Made by a program: the position numbers and the translations under genes
Assembly: GCA_937912175.1 (NCBI GenBank)
Contig: CALDOU010000056.1
Span: 1-25,780 of the forward strand
Source of the DNA: an uncultured Clostridia bacterium
GTDB lineage: Bacteria > Bacillota > Clostridia > Oscillospirales > Acutalibacteraceae
Direction: 5' to 3'
DNA: 25,780 bases
Notes under the pieces: model-generated
What the model was told of the DNA's origin: nothing
The model's input: only the letters and a program-made list of their open reading frames with translations
Database searches by the model: none
In this document: piece by piece, positions 14,145 through 22,013 of the stretch
Numbering within the stretch: position 1 is the first letter of the stretch
Layout of the letters: every line of letters begins with the position of its first letter

Positions 14145-14213
14145 CAAATGTTTAAAAATATTTTTTTGAGGTATTATATTTTTTGTAAGATAACATTAAA
14201 AAACAAATATTTG

Positions 14214-14243
14214 TTGACTCAATAATATAATATATGATAACAT
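14214..14243 (+). promoter_or_regulatory. Possible promoter of the 14355-14878 operon
   Basis: TTGACT (14214-14219) with TAACAT (14238-14243) at an 18-bp spacing. The -10 element is poor and nearby TATAAT (14226-14231) has no matching -35, so the exact start is unsure. The rest of the 14013-14348 gap holds only A/T-rich sequence and the regulatory sites listed. Confidence 0.35.
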
Positions 14244-14324
14244 AAAACTATAAAGTGAAAAAAGATATAGAGGGAAAAACTTGAATTAAAATATCGTTAA
14301 GTTTTTTTATTTTTTGTATTTTTC

Positions 14325-14339
14325 TACACGAAACGTGTA
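14325..14339. promoter_or_regulatory. Putative operator, copy 2 (TACACG-AAA-CGTGTA)
   Basis: A perfect 6-bp inverted repeat with the same ACAC-N5-GTGT core as copy 1. It lies right before the AAGGAG site of the divergent operon, downstream of the likely promoter, where a bound repressor would act as a roadblock. Confidence 0.5.
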
Positions 14340-14354
14340 TAAGGAGAAATGCTT

Positions 14355-14582
14355 ATGTATTATGAAAATTTGGCTAAACAATATCTACAAGAAGCACTAA
14401 ATCTGAAAAAGTACCTTAAAAATTTAAAAACACAATATGTGAAGTTGAATAATATTAAAAATTTAAATGATATAAAAGATGAAGAGTTGAGCTATAGGAT
14501 TTCTATCCTCTATAATATGTACCTTGATTTGGTACACACGGGAAAATACTTAAAAAGAAAATGTGAGGTAATGAAAAAATGA
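14355..14582 (+). CDS. Small helical protein, unknown, first gene of regulator operon
   Basis: 75 residues, predicted largely helical and charged (start MYYENLAKQYLQEALNLKKY), with no membrane segment or known motif. I chose ATG at 14355 because AAGGAG ends 8 bases before it; the in-frame ATG at 14349 is only 2 bases from that site. The stop codon overlaps the start of the next gene (ATGA), so translation is coupled and the product may act with the sigma-like protein. An operator-like palindrome precedes it. I do not recognise the family. Confidence 0.7.
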   Translation: MYYENLAKQYLQEALNLKKYLKNLKTQYVKLNNIKNLNDIKDEELSYRISILYNMYLDLVHTGKYLKRKCEVMKK

Positions 14583-14878
14583 GCGCCAAACCCTTATCGT
14601 TAGATGGATTTATGGAATCTTTGGCAAGCTTTAGCGGTTATAATAATCGTTTGAATGACGGCGAAGATATTATTCACAGAAAGATGTTGAAATCTTTAAA
14701 AAATATTGTTGATGGTGAACTTACGGAAAGACAAAAAAAGTGTATTTGGCTTTATTATGGTAAAACTATGAAAATGAAAGAGATAGCTGAGGAAATGGGA
14801 ATAGGCATATCATCGGTTTCCAGGCATATTAAGAAATCTAAAGAGAAAATAAAAAAGACTATGGAGTATTACTTTTAA
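14579..14878 (+). CDS. Sigma-70 region 4-like DNA-binding protein
   Basis: 99 residues. The C-terminal half is a helix-turn-helix of the sigma region 4 type: LTERQKKCIWLYYGKTMKMK, then EIAEEMGIGISSVSRHIKKSKEKIKK. There is no region 2, so it is not a complete sigma factor. The N-terminal half (about 50 residues) is unlike region 2. It could be an anti- or co-regulator, or a split-sigma component together with the upstream 75-residue protein. The start ATG overlaps the previous stop (ATGA), with GAGGT upstream. The likely controller is the divergent XRE protein. Confidence 0.8.
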   Translation: MSAKPLSLDGFMESLASFSGYNNRLNDGEDIIHRKMLKSLKNIVDGELTERQKKCIWLYYGKTMKMKEIAEEMGIGISSVSRHIKKSKEKIKKTMEYYF

Positions 14879-15029
14879 TCTTAGGGTATTTTAAATAAGG
14901 ATATAAAATACCATTATCGGAAAAATTCAACACGGTTACTTAAAAACCAATATAAATTTTTAAAAAATTTCTTTATTGAGTATTAAAGTATAAAAAGTTT
15001 TAAAAAAACCGATAATATTGCCGCATACT

Positions 15030-15063
15030 GTGACATAAATTTTTATAATTTCATCAATATAAT
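15030..15063 (+). promoter_or_regulatory. Possible long-spacer promoter of spoIIE
   Basis: GTGACA (15030-15035) and a perfect TATAAT (15058-15063) are 22 bp apart. In Bacillus, Spo0A-activated promoters of spoIIE and spoIIG use sigma A with an unusually long 21-22 bp spacer. No perfect Spo0A box is seen here. Another TATAAT at 15044-15049 lacks a -35. The rest of 14879-15097 shows only a weak hairpin (14885-14912) without a U-run. Confidence 0.35.
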
Positions 15064-15097
15064 TGAGTTACAAAAACAATTTAAATTTAGGTGGTTG

Positions 15098-17431
15098 ATG
15101 AAGTTGAAAATTGAAGCAGTAAAAAAACGTGAAGATTTTTTTGAGTTGGCAAAAAGCTATTCATTAAAAACAATTTTTATGAAAGTAATATATTTCATAG
15201 CCGGGATTCTTATTTCACGGGGAAATATTTTCGGAAGTTATTATCCTTTTGGGATATCTTTTTCCGCTTCTGTGCCGGGGCGGTTAATTGCTCCTACAAT
15301 TTTCGGGGCGATTACGGGTTATTTATTTCCGTTTAATTTAAATGTGGGTATAAGGTATATATCTACAGTTATTGCAATTGGGGCGATTAGGTGGGCTCTT
15401 AATGATTTAACTCAAATAAAAAATCACTTTTTATACATCCCCGCCTTAGCTTTTATATCTTCTTTTGTAACGGGTATTGCCGTTAATTCCGCAGAAGGGT
15501 TGGATGCAGGCAATTTTTCGGTATGTGTTTTGGAATCTTTGGTAGCGGCAGGTGTAGCATTCTTTTTTGATAGTTCTTTTAAAATTTTGTCTTCTAAAAA
15601 AATTTATGCTTTAAACATAAAGGAATTTACATATTTGGCGGTAAGTTTTAGTATTTTACTCCTTTCGTTGGACGGCTTGGTCATTGGCGGTATTTCTTTG
15701 GGTAGGATATTTGCCATTGTTATGATTCTTATAACTTCGTATTTAATGGGTGTTTCGGGGGGCGGAATTTCGGGAATAGCTTCCGGGGTTATTTTTAGCT
15801 TGCCTTCTTTTGGGTTCACATATATTTCGGGGTCGTATGCTTTTGGGGGAATGATAGCGGGTTTGGTTTCTTCTTGGGGGAAAGTCGGTGTTAGCTTTGC
15901 GTTTATTTTTGCAAATGCTCTTGTTTCTTTTCAAAGTGGGGACATGACAAAAATGATTTACGGAATTTATGAATCGCTTATCGCTATGATAATATTTTTG
16001 ATTGTTCCGGAATCTGTTTTTAATAAAATTAAGGGAATGACGCCTTCTTTTTTGGAATCAAAAAAATATAACGGAATAAAAAACGCTGTTTTTCAAAAAC
16101 TTCATTATATTTCTAAGTCCATAGGTTCTGTACCGTTTTTTATAGAAAAAACCTCTTTTGAGATTTTGAAATCTTCCGAAAAACCTAATTTTAAAAGTGT
16201 ATGTATGGATAAAATTTATTCATCATGTAGTTCCTGCGGATTGTGTAGTTTTTGTTGGTCTAAAGAAAGAAATTTGATTTATGAAAATCTTAATAAAGTA
16301 ATAGATTTGACTATGTCTGAAAAATCGGTTACATATAGGGATTTTACTCCGGAATTTTTAAACCGATGTCACAAAACCGATATGTTAATTGAAAAAATAG
16401 AAAGATGCTATCTTGATTTTAAAGCTAAAAAAAATGCTCAAATAAAAATTGATGAGTTTAAAAAGATTATGTCGGAACAAATTGGCGGAATGGGGTCTAT
16501 GGTTGAAAACGTGGCGGAGGATATCAATGAATTTTATGATTTTGATGTGAACTTGGGTGAAAAGATAAAATCAGATCTTTTTAAATGCGGCATAGAAATT
16601 TTAAATATAGTTTGCTTTAAAAATGAAGATAAAAAATTATTTTTGGACATAGAATGTGACCCTATAATATCAAATAAATTTGATAAAAAATTAATTAATC
16701 GGATGTCTGAGTTATGTGGACGTAGATTGAGTGGGCTAATTGTAAATAATTATAGGGATACTTGCAGAATACAGATTTGCGAAGAAAAAAATTATCAGGT
16801 GGATTTTGGTTTTAGTCAACATTCGTTTAATAACGGTAATTTTTGCGGTGACAGTTGTTCAAAGTTTGAGGACGGAATGGGGAATTTTAATGTCATTATA
16901 AGCGACGGAATGGGTACCGGGAGCTCTGCCGCCGTGCAAGGTGCGATGACTTCGGAGCTCATGAAATATTTTATTAAGTCGGGGGTTAATTTTAATTTTG
17001 CAATAAAGTTTGTTAATTCATCTCTTTTGCTTAACTCTGAAGAGGAAAATTTATCTACGCTTGATGCTGTTTCCGTTAATCTTTTTAACGGGAAAGCCAA
17101 ATTTATGAAAGCGGGTGCTCCGGCTACGTTTATTGTAAGAAACGATGAGATTATAAAAGTTAATTTTGAATCTTTACCAATAGGTATTTTAAACGACGTA
17201 TCTTTTTCCTCAGAACAATTTCAGCTTTTTGAAAATGATTTGGTAGTTATGCTTTCGGACGGTGTGTTGGATATGGGAGAAGATTGGGTAATTGATATTA
17301 TAAAATCAAAAAATTATAATAATGCAACCGAGCTTTCTAAATTAATAGTGAAAAAAGCGGTTTTAATAAGGAAAGAAAGTCACCACGATGACGACATAAC
17401 CGCTGCGGTAATTAGAATTTTAAATAAATAA
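15098..17431 (+). CDS. spoIIE: Stage II sporulation protein E, serine phosphatase
   Basis: A membrane phosphatase that dephosphorylates SpoIIAA and so frees sigma F in the forespore, and also works with FtsZ at the polar septum. The 777 residues match the family. About the first 320 residues are a bundle of roughly ten transmembrane helices. A cysteine-rich stretch (CSSCGLCSFCW) precedes the regulatory middle part. The C-terminal PP2C-type domain has the metal-binding aspartates in VIISDGMGTGSSA, MLSDGVLDMG and HHDDDITAAV. Start: ATG at 15098, 3 bases after AGGTGG; TTG at 15104 with better spacing is an alternative. It begins a run of sporulation genes on this strand. Confidence 0.95.
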   Translation: MKLKIEAVKKREDFFELAKSYSLKTIFMKVIYFIAGILISRGNIFGSYYPFGISFSASVPGRLIAPTIFGAITGYLFPFNLNVGIRYISTVIAIGAIRWALNDLTQIKNHFLYIPALAFISSFVTGIAVNSAEGLDAGNFSVCVLESLVAAGVAFFFDSSFKILSSKKIYALNIKEFTYLAVSFSILLLSLDGLVIGGISLGRIFAIVMILITSYLMGVSGGGISGIASGVIFSLPSFGFTYISGSYAFGGMIAGLVSSWGKVGVSFAFIFANALVSFQSGDMTKMIYGIYESLIAMIIFLIVPESVFNKIKGMTPSFLESKKYNGIKNAVFQKLHYISKSIGSVPFFIEKTSFEILKSSEKPNFKSVCMDKIYSSCSSCGLCSFCWSKERNLIYENLNKVIDLTMSEKSVTYRDFTPEFLNRCHKTDMLIEKIERCYLDFKAKKNAQIKIDEFKKIMSEQIGGMGSMVENVAEDINEFYDFDVNLGEKIKSDLFKCGIEILNIVCFKNEDKKLFLDIECDPIISNKFDKKLINRMSELCGRRLSGLIVNNYRDTCRIQICEEKNYQVDFGFSQHSFNNGNFCGDSCSKFEDGMGNFNVIISDGMGTGSSAAVQGAMTSELMKYFIKSGVNFNFAIKFVNSSLLLNSEEENLSTLDAVSVNLFNGKAKFMKAGAPATFIVRNDEIIKVNFESLPIGILNDVSFSSEQFQLFENDLVVMLSDGVLDMGEDWVIDIIKSKNYNNATELSKLIVKKAVLIRKESHHDDDITAAVIRILNK

Positions 17432-17550
17432 AATAATGAAAAATTTTAAAAAGTATTGAAATTATGATAATATATAATACGCTTTATAAACAACAAATTA
17501 TTGTTAATTTAATACTAAATTTAATATTTTTATTTAAAGGGGTGTTGAAA

Positions 17551-17856
17551 ATGAAAGAAAACAAAGAAGCTCAATTATTAGAGCAAGAATTGGACAAGGT
17601 TGCAGGAGGAAAATTAAATTCAAAAGCTAAAAAGCGTTTAAGAGTGGCGGGTGCAATTGGTGCAATGGGCGCGATAGGTGCAGCGGGTCTTGCCGCCGGT
17701 GGTGTAATTTTAAAAAAACATCATGATAAAAAAATTAATGCGGCAAATAATAATTTTACCGAATTAACCGAAGACGCCGAAATACCTACAGTATCACAAA
17801 TCGTCCGGAAGTATGGCATACCTTCAATATCCTTGGGAGATGGCAGCAACCCCTAA
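17551..17856 (+). CDS. Short double-glycine-leader peptide precursor
   Basis: 101 residues with an ATG start 6 bases after AAAGGGGTG; longer upstream reading lacks a ribosome site. The leader of 20 residues, ending EQELDKVAGG, is of the bacteriocin type (hydrophobic at -4, GG at -2/-1). The core begins KLNSKAKKRLR, followed by a Gly/Ala-rich helix (about 32-54, GAIGAMGAIGAAGLAAGG) and a polar tail ending in PSISLGDGSNP. It resembles a class II bacteriocin or membrane-active peptide, but at 81 residues the core is long. No immunity or transporter gene is next to it; neighbours are sporulation genes. Function unknown. Confidence 0.75.
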   Translation: MKENKEAQLLEQELDKVAGGKLNSKAKKRLRVAGAIGAMGAIGAAGLAAGGVILKKHHDKKINAANNNFTELTEDAEIPTVSQIVRKYGIPSISLGDGSNP

Positions 17857-17887
17857 AATTCTGAATAGTAAAATGATGATTTCAATT

Positions 17888-17908
17888 AAAGCAAGGATGG
17901 CTTTTTTA
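17888..17908 (+). terminator. Weak possible terminator after the short GG precursor
   Basis: AAAGC / GCTTT with a 7-nt loop, leading into a T run. Five base pairs only. Confidence 0.35.
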
Positions 17909-17954
17909 TCTGCCGATAGATCATTGGTGTTTAATGTTTGTTATAAATAATTGT

Positions 17955-17988
17955 CCCTTTGCATATTAATTGTGCAAGGGGGTTTTTT
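17955..17988 (+). terminator. Terminator-like hairpin containing the pdaB ribosome site
   Basis: CCCTTTGCA (17955-17963) pairs with TGCAAGGGG (17973-17981, one G-T pair) around a 9-nt loop and is followed by TTTTTT, then directly by the pdaB ATG. The 3' arm AAGGGGG is also the ribosome site. A sigma E-like element (TTATAAA, 14-bp spacer, CATATTAA at 17962-17969) overlaps the 5' arm. Confidence 0.6.
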
Positions 17989-18744
17989 ATGAAAGTTTTT
18001 ATTGTTAATCGCAAAAAATTGATGATTATAATCGGTTGTGTGATTACTGCCGTTGTTTCCGGAGCGGTGGGGTTGCAAAGTAATATTTTTATGGCGAAAG
18101 ACCGAAAACTGCCGATTTATTGTGTCGATCGCAAAGAAAAAGTTGTAAGCGTTTCTTTTGATGCCGCGTGGGGGAACGAGCAAACCCAGACCCTTATTGA
18201 TATTTTGGCGGAAAAAGGCGTTAAGGCCACATTTTTTTTGGTGGGCTTTTGGGCTGAAAAATACCCGGAATCGGTTAAAGCAATTCATGACGCAGGACAT
18301 GATGTGGGAAATCATTCCGATACTCATCCGCACTTACCTAAACTTGAAAAAGAAAAAGTAATGGCTCAGATTGAGGATTGTAACAAAAAAATTGAAGCCG
18401 CGGGAGCGCCAAGGCCGATTTTATTCAGGCCGCCTTACGGGGACTACAACAACTGCGTTGTTGAAAGCACGAACGAGCTTAAAATGCATTGTATTCAGTG
18501 GGATGTTGACAGTTTGGATTGGAAAGACCCAACTCCCGAAGATATGATAAAAAGAATAAAGAGCAAAATAAAGCCCGGCTCAATAATTTTAATGCACAAC
18601 GGAGCAAAAAACACTCCGGAAGCTCTTCCGAAAATTATAGATATGATTAAAGCGGAAGGATATCAAATTATTCCTATTTCCGAAATAATTCATAAAGAAA
18701 ACTATTCAATAAATTCTCAAGGAAAACAAACTTGTAACAGCTGA
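17989..18744 (+). CDS. pdaB: Sporulation polysaccharide deacetylase, PdaB-like
   Basis: 251 residues with an N-terminal membrane anchor or uncleaved signal (about 9-28) and a NodB-type domain. Family motifs: VSVSFDAAWGNEQT (Asp58; the second Asp of the usual TFDD is replaced, as in PdaB of Bacillus), the metal-binding HSDTH (His109, His113), RPPYGDYN, and ILMHNG. The overall pattern fits the sporulation PdaB/YbaN group, which is needed late in spore formation and may be inactive or atypical on chitin-like substrates. The start ATG at 17989 is preceded by AAGGGGG within a terminator-like hairpin; an in-frame upstream TTG would translate through that hairpin and is unlikely. Confidence 0.9.
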   Translation: MKVFIVNRKKLMIIIGCVITAVVSGAVGLQSNIFMAKDRKLPIYCVDRKEKVVSVSFDAAWGNEQTQTLIDILAEKGVKATFFLVGFWAEKYPESVKAIHDAGHDVGNHSDTHPHLPKLEKEKVMAQIEDCNKKIEAAGAPRPILFRPPYGDYNNCVVESTNELKMHCIQWDVDSLDWKDPTPEDMIKRIKSKIKPGSIILMHNGAKNTPEALPKIIDMIKAEGYQIIPISEIIHKENYSINSQGKQTCNS

Positions 18745-18852
18745 AAATTAAAATATTTTAAATCAATGAATAAAATTCGATTTTTAAGAATAAATTTTAA
18801 TAAACTTAAAAGTTTTATGAATTTTTAAAAAGTAAATAAGGAGAGTTTCAAA

Positions 18853-20430
18853 ATGAATTATGACGTAAGTAATGAAAACCTTCCCATGTGCAATTTAGAT
18901 TTCGAAGGGTGTCAAGAAGTACCGATTGATTTGGATTTTTCTTTGCCCGATTATTGTCCCGACATTCAAAAAATATTGAAATGCAGAGTTGTTCCTAACA
19001 TTACTTCAAGAAATATTTCCGGTGACCGATTAAATGTTGAGGGCAGTGCAATTATAAGAATTATATATCTTAATTCCGAAAATAAAACTGTAAGGTGTTG
19101 TGAAAATTCCACTTCGTTTTCGGTGTCTGCGGATATAAAAAATACTCCGGAAAATGGGATTGCTTTGACTTTCGCAAAATCGGAATATGTTAATTGCAGG
19201 GCTGTGAGTCCCAGAAAAGTAGATATTCACGGAGCGTTATCCGTTTGTTTTAAAATTTACAATAAATCTTCCAAACAAATTTCTTGTTTTGTAACCGGAA
19301 AAGATATTCAGCAAAAAATTGATACCGTACCAACTGATGTTTTAACAGGCATAGGTCAACAGCAATTTTCTTTAAACGAAGTTTTGGATATTGAAAATTT
19401 TTCTGATCAAAACTCCCAAAACAATAAAAGCGGTGGTATAAGCTCTCCTGAAATTATAATGAATTCCGATGTGACTTTAACTTTAAATGATTATAAGGTT
19501 ATGCCAAATAAGGTTGTAGTTAAAGGTGAGGCAGTACTTAAAATATTATATATGGATGATTTATCCACAGGAAATTTGGAAACCGTGGAATACACAATAC
19601 CCGTCAGCCAAATAGTTGATGTACCCGGAGCGGATGAAAACAGTAAATATGTGTTGATGGGCGAGGTCCTTAGCCACGAAGAACAAATTCAAACGGGGAA
19701 TAGCGATGTAAAAAATATGATTTCTTCGGAAATCAAGATAGCCGCTACCGTAATGGCATATCAGGAAAAAGAAATCGGAGTGGTTTCCGATGTATACTCT
19801 ACCGAAAGTGACCTTGCGGTACATAAAGAAACTATCGAATTAGCACATCTTAAAAATATACTTAATGAAGATTACAGCCAAAAAAGTTCGGTTGATATTT
19901 CCGAAACAAATGCTTTGAAAATTATTGACGTTTGGCCTGAATTGCCTATTGTAAGTACTTCTCAAGAGGGCAGTGGGTTGAAATTCAAAGTGAAAATAAA
20001 TCTTTGTATATTGGCGATTAATTCCGACAATGTACCGTTTTATATTGAAAGAATAACAGAATTTACTCAAGAAAAAACAATAGATGATTCAATCGGAAAA
20101 TTAAATGTATCGGCAAATTTGGTGCCTTCTTCCATTGGGTATTCTCTTTCTCCGGACGGTGTTTTGAATGTTAAAATAAACGGTGTTATAAGCGGTACTG
20201 TATTTGAATTTTCCGAAATTGATATGATTACATCGGTTGAATCTGATGAGTCTCAGCCCAAAAACAAACAAGATGATGTAATTCTTACCGTTTATTATGC
20301 CGATGAAGGCGAAAATCTTTGGGATATTGCTCGAAAATATTATACTTCGGTGGATGCCATAAAACAGGAAAATAACATTTCCGAAGATACGGTTATAAAA
20401 AAAGGCATGATACTAATACCTTTGAAGTAA
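18853..20430 (+). CDS. sipL: SpoIVA-interacting coat protein SipL (SPOCS-LysM)
   Basis: 525 residues with an ATG start after AAGGAG. The N-terminal and middle parts contain SPOCS/DUF3794-type repeats (for example LPDYCPDIQKILKCRVVPNI and VNCRAVSPRKVDIHGAL, and later KVVVKGEAVLKILYMD). The C-terminus (about 477-525) is a LysM domain: DEGENLWDIARKYYTSVDAI, then a KKGMILIPL end. This domain pair is that of Clostridioides difficile SipL, which binds SpoIVA through LysM and is required for coat assembly. Here it lies directly upstream of spoIVA (45 bases), which supports the call and a shared transcript. The length is close to the known protein. Confidence 0.92.
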   Translation: MNYDVSNENLPMCNLDFEGCQEVPIDLDFSLPDYCPDIQKILKCRVVPNITSRNISGDRLNVEGSAIIRIIYLNSENKTVRCCENSTSFSVSADIKNTPENGIALTFAKSEYVNCRAVSPRKVDIHGALSVCFKIYNKSSKQISCFVTGKDIQQKIDTVPTDVLTGIGQQQFSLNEVLDIENFSDQNSQNNKSGGISSPEIIMNSDVTLTLNDYKVMPNKVVVKGEAVLKILYMDDLSTGNLETVEYTIPVSQIVDVPGADENSKYVLMGEVLSHEEQIQTGNSDVKNMISSEIKIAATVMAYQEKEIGVVSDVYSTESDLAVHKETIELAHLKNILNEDYSQKSSVDISETNALKIIDVWPELPIVSTSQEGSGLKFKVKINLCILAINSDNVPFYIERITEFTQEKTIDDSIGKLNVSANLVPSSIGYSLSPDGVLNVKINGVISGTVFEFSEIDMITSVESDESQPKNKQDDVILTVYYADEGENLWDIARKYYTSVDAIKQENNISEDTVIKKGMILIPLK

Positions 20431-20475
20431 TTATTAAGTAAAAAAATTAATTTTTATAATTTTGGAGGAAAAAAA

Positions 20476-21954
20476 TTGGAAGAGCGTAATATTTACAAAG
20501 ATATATCGGAGAGAACAAACGGAGATATTTATATTGGAATAGTAGGGCCTGTACGTACCGGAAAGTCCACATTTATTAAAAGGTTTATGGATTCTTTGGT
20601 AATACCGAATATTACAAGCCAAAGTCAAAGGGACAGAGCTATAGATGAACTGCCACAATCAGCCGCGGGACGTACTATAATGACAACTGAACCGAAATTT
20701 ATTCCCGAAGATGCAGTGGAGGTTCATATGGGCGATGCGGCAAGTTTTAATGCCCGAATGATTGACTGTGTGGGTTATATTGTTCCAAGCGCATTGGGGT
20801 ATATTGAGGATGATCAACCTCGCATGGTAATGACACCGTGGTTTGACGAAGAAATCCCATTTAATATGGCGGCAGAGATAGGAACAAAAAAAGTAATTAC
20901 GGATCATTCCACCATTGGGTTGGTAATAACTACCGACGGAAGTATAAGTGATATCGAAAGGGAAGAGTATGAAGAAGCCGAAGAACGAGTTATAAATGAA
21001 TTAAAAGAAATCAAAAAACCGTTTATAGTGCTTTTAAACAGCGTTCATCCTTATTCTGAAGAGACACGTAATCTTGCAAAATCTATTTCCGAAAAACATC
21101 AAATACCTGTGGTACCTGTCAATTGCTCTACTTTAAATGAGGATGAGATTAAAAGAATTTTAGCTGAGATTTTGTTTGAATTTCCGGTTAAAGAGATAAA
21201 AATAGATATGCCGGGTTGGATTTCTTCTTTGGAAAAGAGCAATTGGCTTCGCAGTTCGGTATATACATGTATAAGTAATGCTGCCGAAAATCTTGAAAAA
21301 ATAAATGAAGTTCAGAAATTGGTGGATGCGCTTTCCGATTGTGAATATATTACAAAAGCGGAAATTTCTGATATAAATTTGGGTAGCGGCAGCGTTGTGA
21401 TGAAAATAATTTTGCAACCTGACTTGTTTTATAAAATTATGGGTGAAAAAACAGGTATAGATATAAAAGATGAGTGTGACCTTATGGATTCCATGATGGA
21501 TTTGGCTCGACTTAAAGAAAAATATCATAAAATAGCCAAAGCGTACGATGAAGTTAATGAATCCGGTTACGGAATTGTTATGCCTACAATGGAAGAATTA
21601 CACCTTGATGAGCCGGAAATTATAAAACAAAACGGCAAATACGGCATAAGATTAAAAGCTTCGGCGCCGTCCATACACATGCTTAAAACACAAATACAAA
21701 CCGAAGTTACGCCGATTGTAGGTTCAGAACAACAATCCGAAGAGTTGGTTATGTATCTTTTAAAAGAATTTGAAGAGAATCCTTCCGAAATATGGAAGTC
21801 AAATATATTTGGAAAATCTCTTAACGAGCTTGTTAATGAAGGTTTACACAATAAGCTTTATCGTATGCCGATTGATGCTCGTGAAAAAATAAAAGAAACA
21901 ATTGAAAGAATAATCAATGAAGGCTGTAATGGTTTAATTTGCATAATACTTTAA
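20476..21954 (+). CDS. spoIVA: Stage IV sporulation protein A, coat-base ATPase
   Basis: A cytoskeletal ATPase that polymerises on the forespore surface, anchored by SpoVM, and forms the platform for the spore coat. The 492 residues equal the Bacillus subtilis length. The Walker A motif GPVRTGKS is at 24-31, in the typical YIGIVGPVRTGKSTFIKRFM context. DCVGYIVPSALGY and the C-terminal NGLICIIL ending, which is needed for SpoVM contact, are conserved. The start is TTG (20476-20478), 7 bases after GGAGG. It is downstream of sipL, whose product binds it in C. difficile. A strong terminator follows. Confidence 0.98.
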   Translation: MEERNIYKDISERTNGDIYIGIVGPVRTGKSTFIKRFMDSLVIPNITSQSQRDRAIDELPQSAAGRTIMTTEPKFIPEDAVEVHMGDAASFNARMIDCVGYIVPSALGYIEDDQPRMVMTPWFDEEIPFNMAAEIGTKKVITDHSTIGLVITTDGSISDIEREEYEEAEERVINELKEIKKPFIVLLNSVHPYSEETRNLAKSISEKHQIPVVPVNCSTLNEDEIKRILAEILFEFPVKEIKIDMPGWISSLEKSNWLRSSVYTCISNAAENLEKINEVQKLVDALSDCEYITKAEISDINLGSGSVVMKIILQPDLFYKIMGEKTGIDIKDECDLMDSMMDLARLKEKYHKIAKAYDEVNESGYGIVMPTMEELHLDEPEIIKQNGKYGIRLKASAPSIHMLKTQIQTEVTPIVGSEQQSEELVMYLLKEFEENPSEIWKSNIFGKSLNELVNEGLHNKLYRMPIDAREKIKETIERIINEGCNGLICIIL

Positions 21955-21955
21955 A

Positions 21956-21990
21956 AAATCATCCCGGAAAAATTTCTTCCGGGATGATTT
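21956..21990. terminator. Bidirectional terminator between spoIVA and comM
   Basis: A perfect 14-bp stem (AAATCATCCCGGAA / TTCCGGGATGATTT) with a 7-nt loop, flanked by A runs on the left and T-rich sequence on the right, so it works for both convergent genes. Confidence 0.92.
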
Positions 21991-22013
21991 AATATTTTAT
22001 TCTGATTATGATT

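Noticed and set aside
14885..14912. 9-bp inverted repeat after the sigma-like gene as a terminator
   Set aside because: The stem is only A/T-rich and no U-run follows, so it may not terminate.
14913..15016. Distant inverted repeat ATTATCGG / CCGATAAT upstream of spoIIE as a mobile-element end or operator
   Set aside because: Eight base pairs 88 bases apart, with no flanking repeats or transposase; likely chance.
15095..15097. TTG as the start of spoIIE
   Set aside because: It directly abuts the AGGTGG ribosome site, leaving no spacing; ATG at 15098 or TTG at 15104 are better.
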